This document shows positions 16,795 through 25,316 of a stretch of 64,000 bases of DNA, piece after piece. The position numbers and the translations under genes were made by a program. Each line of letters starts with the position of its first letter. Within the stretch, counting starts at the first letter, position 1. The notes beneath the pieces were generated by a model. That model saw only the letters and a program-made list of their open reading frames with translations, ran no database searches and was not told where the DNA came from. This stretch comes from JAWOLE01 sp963815655 (GTDB lineage: Bacteria > Acidobacteriota > Thermoanaerobaculia > UBA5066 > Gp7-AA6). Location of the stretch: NCBI GenBank assembly GCA_963815655.1, contig CAWFHK010000001.1:2294001-2358000 (forward strand), given 5' to 3'.

Positions 16795-18198
16795 ATGCCT
16801 TTTTCCACTTTCGGACTCCACCCCGATCTCCTGCGCGGCGTCAAGGAGATGGGCTTTGCCCGGCCGACGCCGATCCAGCAGGACACGATCCCCCCCGCGA
16901 TGGACGGGCGCGATGTCCTCGCCTGCGCCATGACGGGCAGCGGAAAGACCGCCGCCTTCGTCCTCCCGATCCTCCACCGGATCATGGGCAAGAAGCCCGG
17001 CGTCACGCGGGCGCTGATCGTCACGCCGACGCGCGAGCTCGCGGCGCAGATCGACGAGCACGCCAACCAGCTCGCCGCCCACACACGGCTGCGGGCTGCC
17101 TCGGTCTTTGGCGGCGTCGGCATGGTCCCGCAGGAGCACGCCTTCCGCACCGGCGTGGACCTCCTCGTCGCGACACCCGGCCGCCTGCTCGACCACTTCC
17201 GCTTCCCGTACGCGAAGCTCGAGGGGCTCGAGATCCTCGTCCTCGACGAGGCGGACCGGATGCTCGACATGGGCTTCCTGCCGGACATCCGGCGGATCCT
17301 GAAGCACCTCCCCGTCAAGCGGCAGACGCTCTTCTTCTCGGCGACGATGCCGCCGCCCATCATGGCGCTGACGCGCGAGATGTTGAAGCACCCCTTCACC
17401 GTCAACCTCGAGAGGGCCGCGGCGCCCGCCGTCGGCATCACGCAGGCGGTCTACCCGGTCGCGCAGAACCTGAAGGCTCCGCTGATGCTGGAGCTCTTGA
17501 AGCGCGGCGACATCAAGAACGTGCTCGCGTTCACGCGCACGAAACACCGCGCCAACCGGCTGGCCGAAAGCCTGGCCAAGCGCGGCGTGCCGTGCGAGCG
17601 GATCCACGGCAACCGGACGCAGGCGCAGCGCACGGCCGCCCTGGCGGGCTTCAAGTCCGGACGCTTCCGCGTGCTCGTCGCGACCGACATCGCCGCGCGC
17701 GGCATCGACGTCGAGGCGCTGTCCCACGTCGTGAATTTCGACGTGCCGAACGTCCCGGACGACTACATCCACCGCGTCGGCCGCACCGCCCGCGCGGAAA
17801 TGACGGGTGACGCCTTCACCTTCGTCTCGCCCGAGGAGGAGACGGACCTGCGCGCCATCGAGCGCGCGATCGGCAAGCGCCTGCCGCGCGTGATCGTCCC
17901 CGGCTTCGACTACAAGGCGGCGCCCGCGGAGCGGCTCGAGATCCCGATCGCCGAGCGCATCGCCGCGATCCGAGCCCGCAAGGCGCAGGAACGGACCCGC
18001 GCGAAGGAAAAAGCGGCGCGTCGCATCACGCACGCCACGGCGGCCGGCTCGCATCCCCAAACGCCGCCATCGCGTCCGACTCACGCCCCAGCGTCCCGGC
18101 CTCACGATTCCCGGCCGATGGCGCTTCGCCCTCACGGACCCGCCCGCCCGAAAACCGGCGAGAGACCAGGCGGCCAACGCTGGGGCCGACGGGGATAG
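16795..18198 (+). CDS. DEAD-box RNA helicase (RhlE-like)
   Basis: 467 residues. Q motif (FARPTPIQQDTIP), Walker A MTGSGKTAAF, PTRELAAQ, DEADRMLDMGF, SAT, then ATDIAARGIDV and HRVGRTARA. An unfolded C-terminal tail (~residues 395-467) is rich in Arg, Pro, His and Gly, as in RNA-binding tails of RhlE-type helicases. It would unwind short RNA duplexes in ribosome assembly or RNA decay. The ATG at 16795 starts the conserved region (PFSTFGLHPDLLRGVKEMGF); longer in-frame starts read through the GC-rich hairpin. Confidence 0.92.
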   Translation: MPFSTFGLHPDLLRGVKEMGFARPTPIQQDTIPPAMDGRDVLACAMTGSGKTAAFVLPILHRIMGKKPGVTRALIVTPTRELAAQIDEHANQLAAHTRLRAASVFGGVGMVPQEHAFRTGVDLLVATPGRLLDHFRFPYAKLEGLEILVLDEADRMLDMGFLPDIRRILKHLPVKRQTLFFSATMPPPIMALTREMLKHPFTVNLERAAAPAVGITQAVYPVAQNLKAPLMLELLKRGDIKNVLAFTRTKHRANRLAESLAKRGVPCERIHGNRTQAQRTAALAGFKSGRFRVLVATDIAARGIDVEALSHVVNFDVPNVPDDYIHRVGRTARAEMTGDAFTFVSPEEETDLRAIERAIGKRLPRVIVPGFDYKAAPAERLEIPIAERIAAIRARKAQERTRAKEKAARRITHATAAGSHPQTPPSRPTHAPASRPHDSRPMALRPHGPARPKTGERPGGQRWGRRG

Positions 18199-18611
18199 CC
18201 TCTCCCAGACAGGACAGGGGACGAGAAAGCCAACGCTCCTCGCATCGCCGCAGTGCGTCTCGACACGTCCCCGCGCCGTAGGGGCGGCCCTTGCGGCCGC
18301 CCGCCCCTCTCCGATCAGACGCATGGCCGGGAAGGGCACCGCTCCTCACTTCGCTGGAACTCGTCTCGATCGTCGAACACAGTCGATACGCCCGGATTGA
18401 TGTCACGGTCGTGAAGCGCGCGATGAAATCGAAGTGCCGCTTCCGTCTCCCCGACTCGGCGTGACTGGAAGGCGCGGGCGGGCGCAAGGCCCGCCCCTAC
18501 GGCCAGGTCGCGGAGCACGGAGCGGGTGACGAGCCCGGCGGTCGATGCCGCATCCGGCCGAGCCGCCGGCCGGTGGCGAAGCCGCGTCGCACGCTCCGCG
18601 CGGAGCGACGG
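18199..18611. repeat. Gene-free stretch with GTAGGGGCGG inverted element
   Basis: 413 bp between two convergent genes. GTAGGGGCGGCCCTTGCGG begins at 18278, and its inverted partner ends in CCCGCCCCTAC at 18500. The pair bounds a 223-bp MITE-like unit with no ORF. The motif GAGAAAGCC..CGCTCC..CATCGCC (18219-18250) recurs in diverged form near 24355. GCCGCATCCGGCCGAG (18547) recurs exactly at 41075. No RNA gene or protein-coding frame is supported. Confidence 0.7.
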
Positions 18612-20438
18612 TTACTTGCCGGCGGCGCCGCCGTAGACGGGGAGGCGGCCGGGCAGGGCGGGCGCGGAGCCGGGGAGCGGGACGCTGCGGCCGCGGGCGA
18701 AGACCTCGTGGCGGCCGCGGGTCTTGTACCACTCGGCCGTGGTCGCCGTCTGGAACATCTCCTCGATGATCTTCCGCCACCCCACGCCGGTGTTGTAGGC
18801 GCAGAAGGAGACCTCGCCCATCTGCGTCGCGTACGGGATGATGCACATCTCCGTGCGGCGGAAGTCGTAGTTGAAGAGGTCCTGGAACCACATGCCGCCG
18901 ACGAAGAAGACGCGCCAGTCGTAGCGCTTCTTCTGGCCGAACCCGAGCTTGCCGCCGGTGTGGCCGTCCATGACCTGGATCACTTTCCACGGAGACAGCG
19001 AGGCCGGGATTCCTTTCGGGCGGAGGTTGCGCAGGACGGCGAGCCCGGTCTGGAGGGCCGTCCAGGTCTTGCGGCGCGCCGAGTCGGTGATCCCCTTGAT
19101 GTCGTCGAGCATCCGGTCCACGTTCAGGATCGAGGGGACCGTGACGGTCTCCTTCGTCTTCTCGTCCACGAGCAGCATCGTGCCGATGCCGCAGTTGGGA
19201 TGGCAGCCGCACTTGAACGACCCCCACTCGGTCTCCAGGCCGCCGAGCAGGTCCTTCAGGTCCGAGAGGGGCCCGGAGGCGGAGAGGGGATACCAGTCGC
19301 GCATCGGCTCGCCGACCGAGGCCTGCGCCTTCACGTCGTGCGCGAGCTGCGAGAGCGTGTAGCGCTGCTTCGCGCGCGTCTCGTCGTCGATGTCCTCGTC
19401 CCGCCCGGTGAAGGAGACGGGCTGGAACGCGAGGGCGTTGATCTTGTCGATGTTCGCGATCGCGAACTTGAGGATGTCGCCGACCTGGTGGTGGTTCACG
19501 CCGTTGATGACCGTCGTCACGAGCGTGACGTCCACGCCGTGCCGGTGGAGGTTCTCGATCGCCTTCAGCTTCACGTCGAAGAGGTTGCCCACCTTGCGGT
19601 GCTGGTTGTTTTCGTTGCCGACGCCGTCGAACTGGAGGTAGGCGAAGCGCAGGCCGGCCTCCGCCGCGTCCCTGGCGAAGTCCTCGTCCTGCGCGAACCG
19701 GATGCCGTTGGTCGCGCACTGGACCGAGAAGTAGCCGATCTCGCGCGCGTACCGGACGGCCGGCAGGAAGTGGGGCGAGAGGGTCGGCTCGCCGCCGGAG
19801 AACTGGACCGAGAGCTGGCGGCGCGGCTTGACGGAGGCGGCGTCGTCCAGGAGCCTCTTGACGTCCTCCCATTCGAGCTCGTGGACGTAGCCGACCTGGT
19901 TCGCGTCCATGAAGCACGGGTTGCACATCATGTTGCAGCGGTTGGTCAGGTCGATCGTCAGGACGGCCCCGCGCCCGTACCGGATCGAGGAGGTTCCGTG
20001 GTTGTGCAGCCCGTCCTTCGGGATGGCGAAGTCGCGCCCCGGGTAGAGCGACTCGAGGCGCTTGAAGAAGGCCGGATCCGTGGACATCACGTCCTCGAAG
20101 AGCCCGTGCGTCGGGCACTCCTTCTTCATGAGGATCCGCCCCTCTTCCTCGACGATCCGGGCCTTGATCTCGCCGGGGTTCCCGTCCACGAGGACCTTCC
20201 AGTCGACCTCGCCCGACAGGATCTTCGACCGCACTTCCTTGACGCATCCGGGACAGAGCGAATCTGTCTCCCGCGGAAAGCCGAGCTTCGGGAAGGAGCG
20301 CTCCCGCTGCTTCAGGAGGGGCGCCGGCGCCCATTTCGGCTGGAATGATCGCTGCGGGAAGAAACGATCAATCGCGCGGGTGACGCGCCACAGGAATTCC
20401 GCCCCGGTCCGCAAGCCCGAATACAGCGCGCTTCTCAT
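18612..20438 (-). CDS. MJ0619/Tes-like radical SAM protein (candidate lipid-coupling enzyme)
   Basis: 608 residues. N-terminal metal-ribbon cysteines (LCPGC at C62, C65; KKECPTHG at C108), radical SAM cluster C168, C172, C175 (NRCNMMCNPC), SGGEP at 214-218, then further cysteine groups for auxiliary clusters: C410, C412, C416 (KCGCHPNC) and C532, C546. This order is that of the MJ0619 family, which contains archaeal tetraether synthase Tes; bacterial relatives are implicated in making membrane-spanning lipids such as iso-diabolic acid in Acidobacteria. The substrate here is inferred only from family and likely host. GGAGGAC lies just before the ATG. No lipid genes adjoin it. Confidence 0.8.
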   Translation of the reverse strand: MRSALYSGLRTGAEFLWRVTRAIDRFFPQRSFQPKWAPAPLLKQRERSFPKLGFPRETDSLCPGCVKEVRSKILSGEVDWKVLVDGNPGEIKARIVEEEGRILMKKECPTHGLFEDVMSTDPAFFKRLESLYPGRDFAIPKDGLHNHGTSSIRYGRGAVLTIDLTNRCNMMCNPCFMDANQVGYVHELEWEDVKRLLDDAASVKPRRQLSVQFSGGEPTLSPHFLPAVRYAREIGYFSVQCATNGIRFAQDEDFARDAAEAGLRFAYLQFDGVGNENNQHRKVGNLFDVKLKAIENLHRHGVDVTLVTTVINGVNHHQVGDILKFAIANIDKINALAFQPVSFTGRDEDIDDETRAKQRYTLSQLAHDVKAQASVGEPMRDWYPLSASGPLSDLKDLLGGLETEWGSFKCGCHPNCGIGTMLLVDEKTKETVTVPSILNVDRMLDDIKGITDSARRKTWTALQTGLAVLRNLRPKGIPASLSPWKVIQVMDGHTGGKLGFGQKKRYDWRVFFVGGMWFQDLFNYDFRRTEMCIIPYATQMGEVSFCAYNTGVGWRKIIEEMFQTATTAEWYKTRGRHEVFARGRSVPLPGSAPALPGRLPVYGGAAGK

Positions 20439-20516
20439 CGTCCTCCATGCTCAAACGATACCCGTTCCGTTCCTGCGCCGGCGGCGATCCCGCCCTGAAT
20501 TGAGACGGATTCTAAC

Positions 20517-21629
20517 CTAGGACTCCCTCCCGGAGAATCGCCCGATCGAGAAGGGAGCGAGGTCGCGCGAGCCGGCGCCGGCGATCTCGTCGGCCAGGGC
20601 CAGGGCGGTGACGGGCGCGAGCAGAATCCCGTTGCGATAGTGGCCGGTCGCGAAGTACAGGCCGGGGAGGCCGGCGCGCCCGAGCACCGGCAATCCGTCC
20701 GGAGTTCCGGGGCGCAGGCCCGACCAGGCGCCCAGGAACGACGCGGATTCGAGCGAGGGGAGCAGGCGCGCGGCCGCCGCGATGAGCCGCTCGACGGCTC
20801 GTGCCGTCACCCGCTTCTCGAACCCGACACGCTCCACCGTCGCTCCGAGCAGCCACGAGTCGCCGCGCGGGACCACGTAGACGTCCTCGGACTCGACGAC
20901 GACCGACAGGTCGGGAACGGCCGGTCGGGCCTCGACGATCTGTCCCCGGACCGGCTCGACCGGGACCGGAAACTCCGGGTCGAACGCCGCCCAGGCGCCC
21001 GCCGCGTTGACGACCTGCGGCGCCCCGATCGTCCCCCCCTCGGTCTCGACCCCGGCGCACCGCCCCTCGCGGGCCAGCACTCGCCGGGCCGTCCTTCCGA
21101 TAGCGAACGTGACGCCCCGCCGCTCCGCCGCGACCCAGAGAGCGCGGGTCAGCCGCCGGTTGTCCACGACGCCGTCCTGCGGAAAGAAGATAGCCTGCCG
21201 CGCCTCCTCCGACACGTTCGCGCGCGTCCGGGCCGCGATCTGCGCGCCGTTCAACCGCTCGACGGAGAGTCCCCTCTCGCGCTGCCAGGAGTACGAGTCC
21301 CATGGGTCCGCCCGCGCCGGCGGAGCGGAAAGAAGGCAGCGCAGGATCCCGCAGCGGCGGTAGCCGGTGGCGATTCCGGTCTCCGCCTCCAGATCCTCTG
21401 TCCATTTCGGATAGAGCCCGCGGCTCTCCAGGGCCAGATCGAAGAGCGGGCCGGCGGGAAGCCCCTCGGCCTGCGGCGCGAGAAGGCCGGCGGCGGCCCC
21501 GGAGGCCTCCGCCCCCGGTTCGGCCCTCTCGACGACCGTCACCGCCGCCCCGCGCCCGGCCAGCTCGCGGGCGAGCGCGCAGCCGACGACGCCGCCGCCC
21601 ACGATGACGACGTCGGCGCTCTTCGTCAC
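20517..21629 (-). CDS. thiO: Glycine oxidase ThiO
   Basis: 370-residue FAD-dependent amine oxidase of the DAO family. Dinucleotide-binding motif GGGVVGCALARELAGRG at the N-terminus; C-terminal FAD contact GLRPGTPDGLPVLG and YFATGHYRNGILLAP, typical of ThiO. It oxidises glycine to the imine used for the thiazole ring of thiamine. Other thiamine genes are not in the window, so D-amino acid oxidation remains possible. Start ATG overlaps the stop of the upstream small membrane protein gene by 4 bp, implying translational coupling. Confidence 0.85.
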   Translation of the reverse strand: MTKSADVVIVGGGVVGCALARELAGRGAAVTVVERAEPGAEASGAAAGLLAPQAEGLPAGPLFDLALESRGLYPKWTEDLEAETGIATGYRRCGILRCLLSAPPARADPWDSYSWQRERGLSVERLNGAQIAARTRANVSEEARQAIFFPQDGVVDNRRLTRALWVAAERRGVTFAIGRTARRVLAREGRCAGVETEGGTIGAPQVVNAAGAWAAFDPEFPVPVEPVRGQIVEARPAVPDLSVVVESEDVYVVPRGDSWLLGATVERVGFEKRVTARAVERLIAAAARLLPSLESASFLGAWSGLRPGTPDGLPVLGRAGLPGLYFATGHYRNGILLAPVTALALADEIAGAGSRDLAPFSIGRFSGRES

Positions 21630-22144
21630 CAGGGCCGCCGGCGGCGGCTTTCGAAGAACCGGCGCCCGGCGAGGAATCCCAGCAACCGCGCGCCGGCGTA
21701 GCTGGCCGCTCCGCCGGCCAGCGCCGCGGCCAGGACCGGCAGGAGCGGCGCTCGCCTGGCGGGCAGGCGCCGCGCGGCGCCGAGGGCGCGCCGCCGCACG
21801 GCCTGGACCGCGCCCGCGACGAGGACGCTCGCGCCGGCGACCGCGAGGCGCTCGAGCGCGCTCGCGGGGCGTCCCGAGATGCGGGCGACCGACAGGACGA
21901 GCCGGTCGAGCGATCTCGCCTGGTAGGCAAGATCCGGCGCAGCGGGCAATCCGGGGAGAAGGGCCGAGGGCGCCGAGGCGAAAACCCCGACGGCCGCGCA
22001 GGCAAGCGCCGTACGCGACGCCAGCTTCCGGGCGACCTCCTCTCGAGAAAGCCCCGGGTGGCGCTCCCTCATTCGCCGCGCCGTCTCGATGACCCTCTCG
22101 GGATCCTCCGCGGCGAGCGCGGCTCTGGCCAGGGCCTCGTACAT
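21626..22144 (-). CDS. Small hydrophobic protein, possibly EcsC-related
   Basis: 172 residues. Short charged N-terminus (residues 1-45, ERVIETARRMRERHPGLSREE), then three or four hydrophobic stretches (ALACAAVGVFASAPSALLPGLPAAPDL, LLPVLAAALAGGAASYAGARLL). The pattern Gly/Pro-rich hydrophobic segment followed by DLAYQARSLDRLVLSVARISG recalls EcsC-family membrane proteins, but the match is by eye and weak. The ATG at 22144 is preferred: the frame extends 23 codons further, but those are encoded by the GATCGGGT repeat. Translationally coupled to thiO. Confidence 0.6.
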   Translation of the reverse strand: MYEALARAALAAEDPERVIETARRMRERHPGLSREEVARKLASRTALACAAVGVFASAPSALLPGLPAAPDLAYQARSLDRLVLSVARISGRPASALERLAVAGASVLVAGAVQAVRRRALGAARRLPARRAPLLPVLAAALAGGAASYAGARLLGFLAGRRFFESRRRRPW

Positions 22145-22165
22145 CGGGAGGATCCTATCGCTGAC

Positions 22166-22211
22166 GATCGGGTGATCGGGTGATCTGCGATCGGATGATC
22201 GGGTGATCCGC
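22166..22211. repeat. GATCGGGT octamer repeat
   Basis: Units GATCGGGT, GATCGGGT, GATCTGC, GATCGGAT, GATCGGGT, GATCCGC in tandem between divergent genes. The CTGC interruption occurs at the same relative place in copies at 52917 and 58496, so these are copies of one element and not independent slippage products. Every unit contains the palindrome GATC. Confidence 0.85.
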
Positions 22212-22298
22212 AAGGCCCCAGCGGACCGGTATCCCGGGAATTCAGATGCCTCGAGCGTGTTATCGTCTTTCGAAAAATTTTCCGGGAAAGGAGCTCCT

Positions 22299-22922
22299 GT
22301 GAAGAAACTCTCTCTCGTCCTGATGCTGCTCTGCGCCGCCTCCCTGCTCGCGGCGCCGGCCGCGAAGAAGAAAACGCCGGCGAAAAAGGAGAAGAAGATG
22401 GCCGCTCCCCGCGATTACGCCAACACCCTGGCGACGCTCGAGACCGACATGGGGGACATCACGGTCAAGTTCTTCTACGACAAGGCGCCCCACCACGTCG
22501 AGAACTTCGTGGACCTGGCCGCGAGCGGCTTCTACGACGGCACGATGTTCCATCGCGTGATCCCCGGCTTCATGATCCAGGGGGGAGACCCCAACACGAA
22601 GAAGCCCGAAGACCCGATTCATCCGTACGGGACGGGGGGAAGCGGAAAGAACGTCAAGGCCGAGTTCAACGACATCTCCCACAAGAGAGGAATCCTCTCC
22701 ATGGCGCGGTCGAGCGACCCCAATTCCGCGTCCTCGCAGTTCTTCATCGTCGTGAAGGATTCGACGTTCCTCGACAACCAGTACTCGGCCTTCGGGGAAG
22801 TGGTCTCCGGCATGGACGTCGCCGACAAGATCGCGGCGGCCTCGCGCGGCGCGAACGACCGCCCGAACCAGCCGATCCGAATCAAGAAGGTCCTCCTGAC
22901 GCAGGCCAAGTCGCTCTCGTGA
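22299..22922 (+). CDS. Exported cyclophilin-type peptidyl-prolyl isomerase
   Basis: 207 residues with signal peptide (MKKLSLVLMLLCAASLLA) and a Lys-rich linker. Cyclophilin domain from residue ~45: active-site segment FHRVIPGFMIQGGDP, then GILSMARSSDPNSASSQFFIV and FGEVVSGMDV. It would assist folding of periplasmic or outer-membrane proteins. The GTG start at 22299 is supported by GAAAGGAG just upstream and by the signal peptide; the longer in-frame ATG at 22203 falls in the octamer repeat. Confidence 0.92.
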   Translation: MKKLSLVLMLLCAASLLAAPAAKKKTPAKKEKKMAAPRDYANTLATLETDMGDITVKFFYDKAPHHVENFVDLAASGFYDGTMFHRVIPGFMIQGGDPNTKKPEDPIHPYGTGGSGKNVKAEFNDISHKRGILSMARSSDPNSASSQFFIVVKDSTFLDNQYSAFGEVVSGMDVADKIAAASRGANDRPNQPIRIKKVLLTQAKSLS

Positions 22923-22929
22923 CGAGAGC

Positions 22930-23019
22930 GACCGGGAGACCGGGGGACTGGGGGACCGGGTGAGACCGGCCTCCGATCCCTCTCCCAGTCTCCCGGTCTC
23001 CCCGTCCCCCAGTCTCCTG
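22930..23019. repeat. GACCGGGG octamer repeat with opposed arms
   Basis: Left arm (22930-22969): GACCGGGA, GACCGGGG, GACTGGGG, GACCGGGT. Right arm (22978-23019) holds the inverse units (TCTCCCAG, TCTCCCGG, CCCCGTCC). The arms could pair over ~35 bp around an 8-base centre. It fills the junction between the cyclophilin and kinase genes and lies 9 bp before the kinase ATG. Confidence 0.8.
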
Positions 23020-23028
23020 GATCACGCC

Positions 23029-23997
23029 ATGATCCCCGAAGAGTACGGCGGCCTCGCGGCGCTGGCGCGGGGCACCGGCCACGATCCGATCGCGGTTGAG
23101 ATCCTGCCGGGAGACGTGGGACGGCGCCGTTACCTGCGCCTGACTCTCCCCGGCGGCCGGACGGTCCTGGGAGTCGTGTATTGCGCGGAGGAAACGGATT
23201 CCCGGCGGCGCTGGGTGGCGGCGCACGCCGTCCTCCGGGAACGCGTGCGCGTTCCGGCGCTCATCGCCGACGACCAGGCCGGCAACCACCTCGTGGAGGA
23301 CCTGGGACGGATCGACCTGGCCACGCGCCTTTCCGGGCATGCGGCGGACCGGCCTGTCTGGCTCTCTCGGGCCGCGGCCGCCGCCGCGGTCCTCGCCGGG
23401 ATGCCGGATCCCGGGATCAATCCGCGCTTCGACGCCGCGTTCTTCCGCCGCGAGCTCGACCTGGCCCGCGAGGCGGTCTTCGACCTGTTCCTGCGCGCTC
23501 CGCTCTCTCCCGGCGAGCGCTCGGCGCACGACGCCTGGGCGCGCGCGCTCGCGCGCGAGATCGAGGCGCATCCGGCGGCGCTGTGCCACCGGGACTACCA
23601 CGGCAACAACCTCCTCCCGGCCGGAGACTCCGTCGGCTGGATCGACTTTCAGGACCTTCGAGCGGGGCCGGATTCCTACGACCTCGCTTCCCTGCTGTGG
23701 GAGCGAACGACGCTCGACTGGATGACCGAGGATCTCGCGGGCCCGGCCATCGCGGTCTTCGCCCGCGCCCGAGGCCTCGACGCCCTGGGTTTCCGCACGA
23801 GGCTCGACCGCGTGCTCCTCCAGCGCGCCTGGAAGGTCTGCGGGACCTTCGCCAGGGCGGTCGCCCAGGGCCGGGGGGAGACGTACCGGCGTTACCTGCC
23901 GGCCGAGATCGCGCTCGTGGGGCGCCTGCTCGGGAACACTCCCGAGGACCGTGAGTTCCGGCGGGTCTTCCAGGTCCGGCTCGCCGGCGTCTGTTAA
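23029..23997 (+). CDS. Aminoglycoside phosphotransferase-fold kinase, AmgK-like
   Basis: 322 residues. APH/choline-kinase catalytic loop HRDYHGNNLL (residues ~187-196) and metal-binding WIDFQDLRAGPDSYDLASLLWER (~205-227). The DFQD..GP..YDL pattern is that of AmgK, the N-acetylmuramate/N-acetylglucosamine anomeric kinase of peptidoglycan recycling; MurU is not adjacent, so the substrate is uncertain. The ATG at 23029 gives a compact N-terminus; the frame extends 23 codons upstream, but these encode the octamer repeat. Confidence 0.75.
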   Translation: MIPEEYGGLAALARGTGHDPIAVEILPGDVGRRRYLRLTLPGGRTVLGVVYCAEETDSRRRWVAAHAVLRERVRVPALIADDQAGNHLVEDLGRIDLATRLSGHAADRPVWLSRAAAAAAVLAGMPDPGINPRFDAAFFRRELDLAREAVFDLFLRAPLSPGERSAHDAWARALAREIEAHPAALCHRDYHGNNLLPAGDSVGWIDFQDLRAGPDSYDLASLLWERTTLDWMTEDLAGPAIAVFARARGLDALGFRTRLDRVLLQRAWKVCGTFARAVAQGRGETYRRYLPAEIALVGRLLGNTPEDREFRRVFQVRLAGVC

Positions 23998-24018
23998 GCT
24001 TCCGGAAGGAGAACGATC

Positions 24019-24204
24019 ATGTTTGGCTCACTCGGCGTCCCGGAGCTGCTCATCATCCTCGTGATCGTGGTCATCATCTTCGGGGCCAACAAGCTGCCGC
24101 AGCTCGGAAAGGGCTTCGGGCAGGGTCTGCGCAACTTCAAAGACGCCGTCAAGGGCGACGAGCCTCCCCCGCCCAACAAGGACGCCGGCCCGAAACCCCA
24201 GTAG
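24019..24204 (+). CDS. tatA: Twin-arginine translocase subunit TatA/E
   Basis: 61 residues. One N-terminal membrane helix (LGVPELLIILVIVVIIF) followed by the conserved GANKLPQLGKGFGQGLRNFK amphipathic helix and a short acidic/Pro-rich tail: the standard TatA architecture. It forms the pore of the Tat export system. GGAAGGAG precedes the ATG. tatC is not in the window. Confidence 0.95.
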   Translation: MFGSLGVPELLIILVIVVIIFGANKLPQLGKGFGQGLRNFKDAVKGDEPPPPNKDAGPKPQ

Positions 24205-24706
24205 CTCTTCGGAGTCCTCGACGTCTTTCACGCGCCGCAGGGACGGGCGTTTGCGGCGGGCGGCCCGCCGCATGTCGCGTCCCTCGTTCGCTGCGCGACC
24301 GACGACGCTCGGTACGCGCGAGCCCGCCCCTCTCCGATCCGACCCGCGGGCGAGAAAGCCGGCGCCGCTCCCATCGCCCCTGACTCATCTCGACCCACTC
24401 TTGCCCATGTCTCCAGGGAGCCGGCCGTCCGCACCATCCCTCAACGAAACGTCACGACGGTCTCCACCGCTCGGCCTAACGAGCAGAGGCGGGCGGCCGC
24501 AAGGGCCGCCCTACGGCACCAAGAGCTCCGTCTTCGAGCGCGTCGCTCGACAAGACGATCGGCGGTCTCGATGGCTCGGCGCAACGGGCAGGGCGGGAGG
24601 CGCGAGCGCCGCCTTCTGGGACGGGGCGCGCGGGGCGAACGAGGACGACCGGGGCAGATCCTTCGCTTCGCTCAGGATGACAGAACGCGCGGCATCGCGC
24701 CTCCTG
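24205..24706. repeat. Gene-free stretch filled with dispersed repeats
   Basis: 502 bp between convergent tatA and the Fis-type gene. It holds: a segment near 24330-24400 similar to 18219-18320 (GCCCGCCCCTCTCCGATC is shared); an inverted GTAGGGGCGG-family hairpin GGGCGGCCGCAAGGGCCGCC at 24491-24514; and a REP-like copy (GGGGCAGATCC to CAGGATGACAG, 24651-24683). No coding frame here has recognisable protein features. Confidence 0.7.
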
Positions 24707-24961
24707 TTATTTCTTCTTGGCGATGTCGGGGGAGACGCGGGCCTTTTCGCGGGGAAGGCGGATGTTCAGGATGCCGGCCTTATTCCGCAGAGTGTTCCTG
24801 TGGATGCCGAGCGACACGGCGGCGCGTCCGAGATTCCCCGAAGAACGCTTCACCGCGCCCACGATGTACTTCTTCTCGAACTCCTTCTTCGCGAGGTTCA
24901 AGGAGATGCCGTGCGCGAGAAGCTCATCGATGATCTGTTGTAGCTGTCCGTCGAGATTCAC
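24707..24961 (-). CDS. Fis-type helix-turn-helix protein
   Basis: 84 residues from GTG at 24961. The C-terminal half is a Fis/NtrC-type DNA-binding domain: GNLGRAAVSLGIHRNTLRNK matches the HTH_8 pattern (G-N-x-x-x-A-A-x-x-L-G-I-x-R-x-T-L). The N-terminus (LQQIIDELLAHGISLNLAKKEFEKKYI) is a dimer-type helix pair as in stand-alone Fis proteins. GAGGG lies a few bases upstream of the GTG. An ATG 18 codons further upstream would add a nonconserved leader. No receiver or AAA+ domain is present. Targets are unknown. Confidence 0.82.
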   Translation of the reverse strand: MNLDGQLQQIIDELLAHGISLNLAKKEFEKKYIVGAVKRSSGNLGRAAVSLGIHRNTLRNKAGILNIRLPREKARVSPDIAKKK

Positions 24962-25316
24962 TTCTGCCCTCGCGAGTCTTCGAGTCGGATACGAATTGGG
25001 TGCGCATCTTAGCAAACGGAATCGTCCGCGGGTAGATCCCGGAAAAAAATTCGCGAGCGCGATTTCGCGAGCGAGGATCGTGATCCGAATTAAAAGAAAT
25101 CTTTTCCGTGCCAGCGAATGAAGAGGAGAAAGAAATTAGGCGTTCGATCTTCCGCTCCGAATACTTCGAGCGTCCTCCTCGAGAGCGGTCGAGGTTTTTC
25201 GGTGCTCGGGATTCGATGTTCGGAAAACCGACAACCGACAACCGACAACGCGAGAGGCGTCCTCGAGAAATCCTCGCCTCGGCGCGACGGGATTCTCCGG
25301 CGCCCGGCGGCAGGGG
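24962..25316. other. Gene-free AT-richer stretch with CCGACAA repeat
   Basis: 355 bp, locally AT-rich (25030-25140), likely holding the promoter of the Fis-type gene reading left; no clear -35/-10 pair was fixed. Three exact CCGACAA heptamers occupy 25228-25248, just after a GTTCGG/CTCGGG-rich stretch. No ORF is supported. Confidence 0.6.
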
